Below are positions 57,202 through 64,000 of a stretch of 64,000 bases of DNA, piece after piece. The notes under the pieces were generated by a model. It made no database searches. It saw nothing but the letters and a program-made list of their open reading frames with translations, and was not told where the DNA came from. Origin of the DNA: Leucobacter sp. Psy1 (GTDB lineage Bacteria > Actinomycetota > Actinomycetes > Actinomycetales > Microbacteriaceae); NCBI RefSeq assembly GCF_020096995.1, contig NZ_CP083692.1:2604001-2668000 (forward strand), in the 5' to 3' direction. How positions within the stretch are numbered: position 1 is the first letter of the stretch; every line of letters begins with the position of its first letter. The translations under genes were made by a program, and so were the position numbers.

Positions 57202-59793
57202 ATGGCCCCACAGTCACCTCAGTCTTCGCGCGCTCAAAACCGGGGAGTGCGCTCTCTGAAGCCTCGCACCGCGGGCGGCGCCCTCAGCGGCGTCTTCGGC
57301 GCAATCGCGATGAGCGCAGTCGCCGGCGTGCTGCTCACCGCAGCGGTCACGCCCATCGTAGCGGTGACCGGCGCCGCCGCTTCCTCCGCGATCAACGTGT
57401 TCGAGAACCTTCCCGACCACCTGAATCCGGGTCAGCTCGCGCAGCCTTCGACGATCTACGCCAAGAACTCCGAGGGCAAAGACGTCGAGGTCGCGACCTT
57501 CTACGAGCAGGATCGCGAACCGGTGAAGTGGGACGAGATCTCGCAGTACATCAAGGACGCGGCAGTGGCTGAGGAGGACCCGCGGTTCTACACGCACGGC
57601 GGCGTCGACCTGCTCGCGACGAGCCGCGCGGTCGCCCAGAACGCCATGGGCAGCAACCTCTCAGGCGCCTCGACGATCACCATGCAGTACGTGCGCAACG
57701 TGCTCGTGCAGGAGGCCGAGGCCATCGTCGATCCCGAGGAGCGCGACGCGGCCTACGAGGACGCCATGCGGCAGGACATGGACCGCAAGCTGAAGGAGAT
57801 GCGGTACTCGGTCTCGATCGAGAAGCAGTACTCCAAGGACGAGATCCTGCTCGGATACTTGAACATTGCCCTCTTCGGCCGCCAGATCTACGGTATTCAG
57901 TCGGCGGCGCAGTACTACTACGGCAAAGACGCCAGCGATGTCTCGCTCGCCGAAGCTGCCAGCCTCGTCGCGATCGTGAACAACCCGTCTCAGCTGCAGA
58001 TCGACCTGCCTGAGAACATCGAGCGGAATCAGGATCGCCGCAATAAAATCCTCGGCTCCATGCTGAACCACGGCAGGATCACCCAGGAGCAGTACGACGA
58101 GGCTGTGGCGACCGCCGTCGAACCGAACATCACCCCGCGGCCCGCGGGCTGTGACATCGCCGAGAGCCGCATGAACCTCGGCTACTTCTGCGACTACGTC
58201 CAGCGATACATCTTGAACGACCCGAGCTTCGGCAACTCCAGCCAGGAGCGGTTCTTCAACTTCCAGCGCGGCGGATACGACATCCACACGACCATCAACA
58301 TCGACATGCAGAACGCCGGCGTGCAGGCGATGCGCGACAACGTTCCCGCCACGATGGACGGCATCGACATCGGCGGCGTCGGCGTCAGCACGGAGAACGG
58401 AACCGGCCGGGTGCTCGCGATGGTGCAGAACCGCACCTTCAGCGCCGACCCCGAAGTCACGAAGGACAATGCCTCGTATACCGGCATCAACTACAGCACC
58501 GACTTCGAGTACGGCGGTTCCGGCGGGTTCCAGGTCGGGTCGACGTTCAAGGCGATCACGCTGACCGAGTGGATCCGTTCAGGTCATTCGGTGCGGCAGA
58601 GCGTCAACGCGAACGGTCGGACCGAGCAGTATCAGAACTTCCCGGCGCACTGTCTCGATGGCGGCGTCTACGGATACGGCAACTGGACGTTCCAGAACGA
58701 TCAGGGGCGCCAGTACGGTACCCGCACGGTGCAGAACGTCATCGAGCAGTCCATCAACGGTGGCGTCGTCTCGATGCAGCAGCAGATGGACCTCTGCGAC
58801 ACCTTCGACACGGCGAAGAAGCTCGGCGTGCACCGCGCCGCAGAGCAGAACTCCGACCCCACCATGTCGAACTACGGCACCCGCGATCTCGCGATCCTGC
58901 CGTCGACCGTCTACGGCGGCACCGATGAAATCGCGCCCATCACCATGGCGTCCGCGTTCGGCGCGTTCGGCTCGGAGGGCGAGGTCTGCACCCCCGTTCC
59001 GATCGACAAGATCCTCGACCCCGACGGTGAAGAGGTGAACTTCACGGGCTCCCAGTGTTCCTCCGCCATCGCGCCAGAGGTCGCGGCAGGTGTCGCGTAC
59101 GTGCTCCAGAGCACGGTGGAGAACGGCCTCGCCGGGCACGCAAGATCGGCGATCGGCACTCCCCACTACGCCAAGACCGGAACGACCGACAACGTGAAGG
59201 ACAACTGGACCGTCGGCGGCAGCTCGAAGGTGTCGACCGCCGTGTGGGTCGGGAACGTGACCGGCGACGTGAGCACCCAGCAGTTCGGCGGCTGGGAGGG
59301 CCTCATGGCCGCGGATCAGCGCATCTGGCCCGCCATCATGAACGTCGCCGACGAGGAGTACGGTGGAGACCCGTTCCCCTCCCCGGGCGATGCGACGCTC
59401 CGCGTGACGACCCAGGAGGTTCCTGACACGTCGGGTCAGAGCTACGACGACGCGAAGAAGCTCCTCGAGGACGCCGGGTTCACGGTGAGCGACGGTGGCG
59501 ACACCGATTCCTCCGAGGACGAGGGTCGCGTCGCGCGCACGGACCCCGAGGCAGGCAGCAGTGCCCCGCAGGGCTCGAGCATCCGCCTCTACCGGAGCAA
59601 CGGGTCGATGTCCGAGCTTCCCGACGTCACGGGGCAGGACGGACGCGATGCGCTCCGCGAACTGCGCAGCGCCGGGTTCGGATCCGTCTCGCTCCCTGGC
59701 AGCTGCCGGAACGAGGAGATCACGTCGATGTCGCCATCCGGCGGGTCCGACGCCAAGCGCAGCAGTCAGGTGACCCTGAGCTGCGACTCGTGA
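57202..59793 (+). CDS. Class A penicillin-binding protein with PASTA domains
   Basis: 863 residues. A bifunctional cell-wall synthase. A cytoplasmic basic stretch and one membrane helix (~25-60) lead into the glycosyltransferase domain with AAVAEEDPRFYTHGGVDLLA (catalytic Glu), NLSGASTITMQYVRN and LGYLNIALFGRQIYGIQSAA. The transpeptidase has GSTFK (~445), SIN (in VIEQSINGGVV) and HYAKTGTTDN (~655). Two C-terminal PASTA-like repeats follow (VPDTSGQSYDDAKKLLEDAG and LPDVTGQDGRDALRELRSAG). ATG 57202 is chosen for the family N-terminus; TATCCT six bases upstream suggests a leaderless mRNA. The stop overlaps the next gene by four bases. Confidence 0.94.
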   Translation: MAPQSPQSSRAQNRGVRSLKPRTAGGALSGVFGAIAMSAVAGVLLTAAVTPIVAVTGAAASSAINVFENLPDHLNPGQLAQPSTIYAKNSEGKDVEVATFYEQDREPVKWDEISQYIKDAAVAEEDPRFYTHGGVDLLATSRAVAQNAMGSNLSGASTITMQYVRNVLVQEAEAIVDPEERDAAYEDAMRQDMDRKLKEMRYSVSIEKQYSKDEILLGYLNIALFGRQIYGIQSAAQYYYGKDASDVSLAEAASLVAIVNNPSQLQIDLPENIERNQDRRNKILGSMLNHGRITQEQYDEAVATAVEPNITPRPAGCDIAESRMNLGYFCDYVQRYILNDPSFGNSSQERFFNFQRGGYDIHTTINIDMQNAGVQAMRDNVPATMDGIDIGGVGVSTENGTGRVLAMVQNRTFSADPEVTKDNASYTGINYSTDFEYGGSGGFQVGSTFKAITLTEWIRSGHSVRQSVNANGRTEQYQNFPAHCLDGGVYGYGNWTFQNDQGRQYGTRTVQNVIEQSINGGVVSMQQQMDLCDTFDTAKKLGVHRAAEQNSDPTMSNYGTRDLAILPSTVYGGTDEIAPITMASAFGAFGSEGEVCTPVPIDKILDPDGEEVNFTGSQCSSAIAPEVAAGVAYVLQSTVENGLAGHARSAIGTPHYAKTGTTDNVKDNWTVGGSSKVSTAVWVGNVTGDVSTQQFGGWEGLMAADQRIWPAIMNVADEEYGGDPFPSPGDATLRVTTQEVPDTSGQSYDDAKKLLEDAGFTVSDGGDTDSSEDEGRVARTDPEAGSSAPQGSSIRLYRSNGSMSELPDVTGQDGRDALRELRSAGFGSVSLPGSCRNEEITSMSPSGGSDAKRSSQVTLSCDS

Positions 59794-60722
59794 CCTCGGG
59801 ATCCTTCCGCCGCGTGGCGGCGACCGCCGGAGTGGTCGCCGCCGGCGTGACGGCGTGGTCGACGCTCATCGAGCCTCGCCTCTTCACGCTGCGTCGGCAC
59901 ACCCTCCCCGTGCTCCCCGATGGCGCCGCCCCGGTTCGCGTGCTGCAGCTCTCCGATCTGCATCTGGCGCCGTGGCAGCACCGCAAGATCGAGTGGGTGC
60001 GGTCCCTCGTCGAGCTCGCACCCGACCTGGTCGTCCTGACCGGTGACCTCATGGGGCACGCCGAGGCACGGCCAGACCTGCTGCGAGCTCTGGAGCCGTT
60101 CGGTGCCGCCGATGTTCCGGTCGTCTTCGTCTACGGCTCGAACGACTACTACGGCCCCCGCGCGAAGAACCCGATGAAGTACCTGCAGGCGCCGAGCCGA
60201 CTGCACACCCGCGAACCGGACATCGACACCGACCGCATCACCCGCGCCTTCACGGACCAGGGGTTCATCGATCTCAACAACGCGGCGACCAGGATCACCA
60301 TTCGGGGCACCGAGTTCGACCTGTTCGGCCTGAACGACCCCCACGTGAGCTTCCACGACATTCCCGCGATGCGGACCGCCATCGGCAACCTCCCCCCAGC
60401 CGCCGGTGTCTCCGCGCCGGTGCGTCTCGGGGTGGTGCACGCGCCGTACCAGGAGGCGCTCGGAGCGCTCCTGGACGAGGAGGCCTCGGTCATCTTCGCC
60501 GGTCACACCCACGGCGGCCAGGTGCGCGTACCGTTCGCGGGAGCGCTGACAGCGAACTGCGACCTGCCGACCGACCAGGCCCGCGGCCTCAGCGTGTGGT
60601 TCGACGCTGAGCACGCCGCGTACCTCAATGTGAGCGCGGGTCTCGGGGCGTCGATCTACTCACCGGTGAGATTCTGCTGCCGGCCCGAGGCGAGTCTGCT
60701 GACGCTCGAGCCGCCGCGCTAG
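59790..60722 (+). CDS. Metallophosphoesterase, membrane-anchored
   Basis: 310 residues. A hydrophobic segment at ~8-22 (AATAGVVAAGVTAWSTL) probably anchors it, with the catalytic domain outside. Metal-site motifs of the calcineurin-like family are all present: VLQLSDLHLAPWQH, VVLTGDLMGH, FVYGSNDYYGP (GNHD variant), GVVHAPY and IFAGHTHGGQVRVP. Relatives include YkuE/YaeI-type lipid-A or phospholipid-linked phosphoesterases; substrate unknown. GTG 59790 overlaps the PBP stop (GTGA), so the two are translationally coupled, which hints at a cell-envelope role. That pairing is common in Actinobacteria. Confidence 0.9.
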   Translation: MTSGSFRRVAATAGVVAAGVTAWSTLIEPRLFTLRRHTLPVLPDGAAPVRVLQLSDLHLAPWQHRKIEWVRSLVELAPDLVVLTGDLMGHAEARPDLLRALEPFGAADVPVVFVYGSNDYYGPRAKNPMKYLQAPSRLHTREPDIDTDRITRAFTDQGFIDLNNAATRITIRGTEFDLFGLNDPHVSFHDIPAMRTAIGNLPPAAGVSAPVRLGVVHAPYQEALGALLDEEASVIFAGHTHGGQVRVPFAGALTANCDLPTDQARGLSVWFDAEHAAYLNVSAGLGASIYSPVRFCCRPEASLLTLEPPR

Positions 60723-60799
60723 GTCGGCTGAGGCTCGCACGGTCCGGTCCGCCCGGGTCCCAGGCGACCTGGACCGGCCCCGGGCGGATACGAGCGACT

Positions 60800-60854
60800 C
60801 AGTGGTGGGAAGCGCATGTTATTCCAGGTGGATAACATGCGCTTCCCACCACTG
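60800..60854. terminator. 23-bp perfect hairpin between convergent genes
   Basis: Arms 60800-60822 and 60832-60854 are perfectly complementary over 23 bp with a 9-base loop, between the phosphoesterase and asd. It is less GC-rich than ordinary terminators here and has no T run. It may be a bidirectional terminator or a dispersed palindromic element. The rest of the 174-base gap shows nothing recognisable. Confidence 0.65.
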
Positions 60855-60896
60855 ACGGGCACCAGCGAGCCAGTCGCCCGCTGACACCACCCGATC

Positions 60897-63268
<2,372 letters not shown>

Positions 63269-63353
63269 TGGGAAACCTCCGTCGCTGTCGAGACACGCAC
63301 CGTTGCCAAGTGTAGCGAAGCGAACGTGGCGCTGTGATTGTGAGGTTCGGATC

Positions 63354-63387
63354 GACGCTGAGCGCACCGCACGGCGCGCTCAGCGTC
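63354..63387 (-). terminator. Hairpin at the recR stop codon
   Basis: Perfect 12-bp arms GACGCTGAGCGC/GCGCTCAGCGTC (63354-63365, 63376-63387) with a 10-base loop overlap the recR stop by two bases. It separates recR from lysC. Confidence 0.7.
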
Positions 63388-63982
63388 AACCGAGCTTCTG
63401 CCGCCCCTCGAACGCGCGGCCGAGAGTGACCTCATCGGCGAACTCGAGGTCGCCGCCGACCGGCAGGCCGGAGGCGAGTCGGGTGACCGGCACTTCGATG
63501 GCGGTCAGGAGCCGCGAGAGGTAGGCTGCGGTTGCTTCGCCTTCCAGGTTCGGGTCGGTCGCGATGATGACCTCATGCACTTCGGTGCTCGAAAGACGCG
63601 TCATGAGCTGCGGGATGCTGAGATCGTCGGGCCCGATGCCGTCGATCGGGCTGATCGCCCCGCCGAGCACGTGGTAGAGACCGCGGAACTGGCGGGTCCG
63701 CTCGATCGCCACGACGTCTTTCGGCTCCTCGACGACGCAGATCAGCGACTGGTCGCGCCGAGGGTCGCGGCAGATGGCGCAGCGCTCCTCCTGGGTGATG
63801 TTGCCGCAGACCTCGCAGAAGCGCACCTTTTCGCGAACCTCGATGAGCAGCTCGGAGAGTCGCGAGACGTCGAAGTTCTGGGTCTGCAGAATGTGGAACG
63901 CGATGCGCTGCGCCGACTTGGGGCCGATGCCGGGGAGCCTGCCGAATTCGTCGATGAGCTCCTGCACGATGCCGTCGTACAC
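63386..63982 (-). CDS. recR: Recombination protein RecR
   Basis: 198 residues, full length. Part of RecFOR gap repair. The helix-hairpin-helix is [20 protein letters not shown] (~13-32), the zinc finger [20 protein letters not shown] (~56-75), and the Toprim domain starts [18 protein letters not shown] with [20 protein letters not shown] further on. [20 protein letters not shown] is the C-terminal Walker-B-like segment. ATG 63982 begins [18 protein letters not shown], the normal N-terminus. Eighteen bases remain to the window edge; dnaX usually lies upstream. Confidence 0.97.
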   Translation of the reverse strand: MYDGIVQELIDEFGRLPGIGPKSAQRIAFHILQTQNFDVSRLSELLIEVREKVRFCEVCGNITQEERCAICRDPRRDQSLICVVEEPKDVVAIERTRQFRGLYHVLGGAISPIDGIGPDDLSIPQLMTRLSSTEVHEVIIATDPNLEGEATAAYLSRLLTAIEVPVTRLASGLPVGGDLEFADEVTLGRAFEGRQKLG

Positions 63983-64000
63983 GGGCTACCCCTCTCTCCG

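Noticed and set aside
63269-63353. Lysine riboswitch before lysC
   Set aside because: The leader is too short for an L-box, and no conserved elements are seen.

Overview
The window is chromosomal DNA from a high-GC Gram-positive actinobacterium, most likely family Microbacteriaceae (Leucobacter-like is my best guess, from gene order and family content, not from a search). Evidence: GC-rich codon use, many GTG starts, frequent 4-base start/stop overlaps, -10 hexamers only 6-8 bases before start codons (leaderless mRNAs), DUF3073 beside purM, a sterol-carrier protein beside purD, topA-tmk next to a Tad pilus locus, and recR-lysC-asd. I see no phage, insertion sequence, CRISPR array, rRNA or tRNA.

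Layout. 1-8.5 kb is accessory: the end of a flavin-dependent monooxygenase, three GNAT acetyltransferases, a remnant of a second monooxygenase, a TPR protein, an NmrA-type reductase divergent from an HxlR regulator, an SRPBCC protein, an ABC-F ATPase, a VIT-family protein, an alkyltransferase-like protein and a lone LysR effector domain. 8.5-19.2 kb is mostly minus strand: proline iminopeptidase, acyl-CoA oxidase, DUF4870 protein, DEAD-box helicase and a 1614-residue RND transporter with a long acidic tail. 19.2-21.5 kb holds a DUF445 protein, an anchored exported protein and DUF3073.

21.6-43.2 kb is a dispersed purine region (purM, purF, purD, purC, purS, purQ, purL) broken up by tandem tatA genes, an SRPBCC protein with an acidic tail and, between purQ and purL, a heme operon (hemE-hemY-hemC-hemD-hemB) plus a siderophore-type iron ABC transporter. 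Directly after purL comes efeUOB. DtxR/IdeR-like boxes precede the iron transporter and efeU. A second short dyad, CATCTGATGA or a close variant, recurs in the same promoters and upstream of hemE. 30-47 kb is therefore largely an iron and heme neighbourhood; EfeB carries a Tat signal.

47-54 kb holds tmk, topA and a compact Tad pilus operon (TadA ATPase, one TadB/TadC-type protein, DUF4244 pilin, TadE, and a TadE-like/M23 peptidase fusion). 54-64 kb is housekeeping: acs, a RidA protein, DUF4177, a class A penicillin-binding protein coupled to a metallophosphoesterase, asd, lysC and recR.

The best candidates for something undescribed are the TadE-like/M23 fusion in the pilus operon and the shared dyad in the iron/heme promoters. 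Everything rests on reading the sequence; no database search was run.
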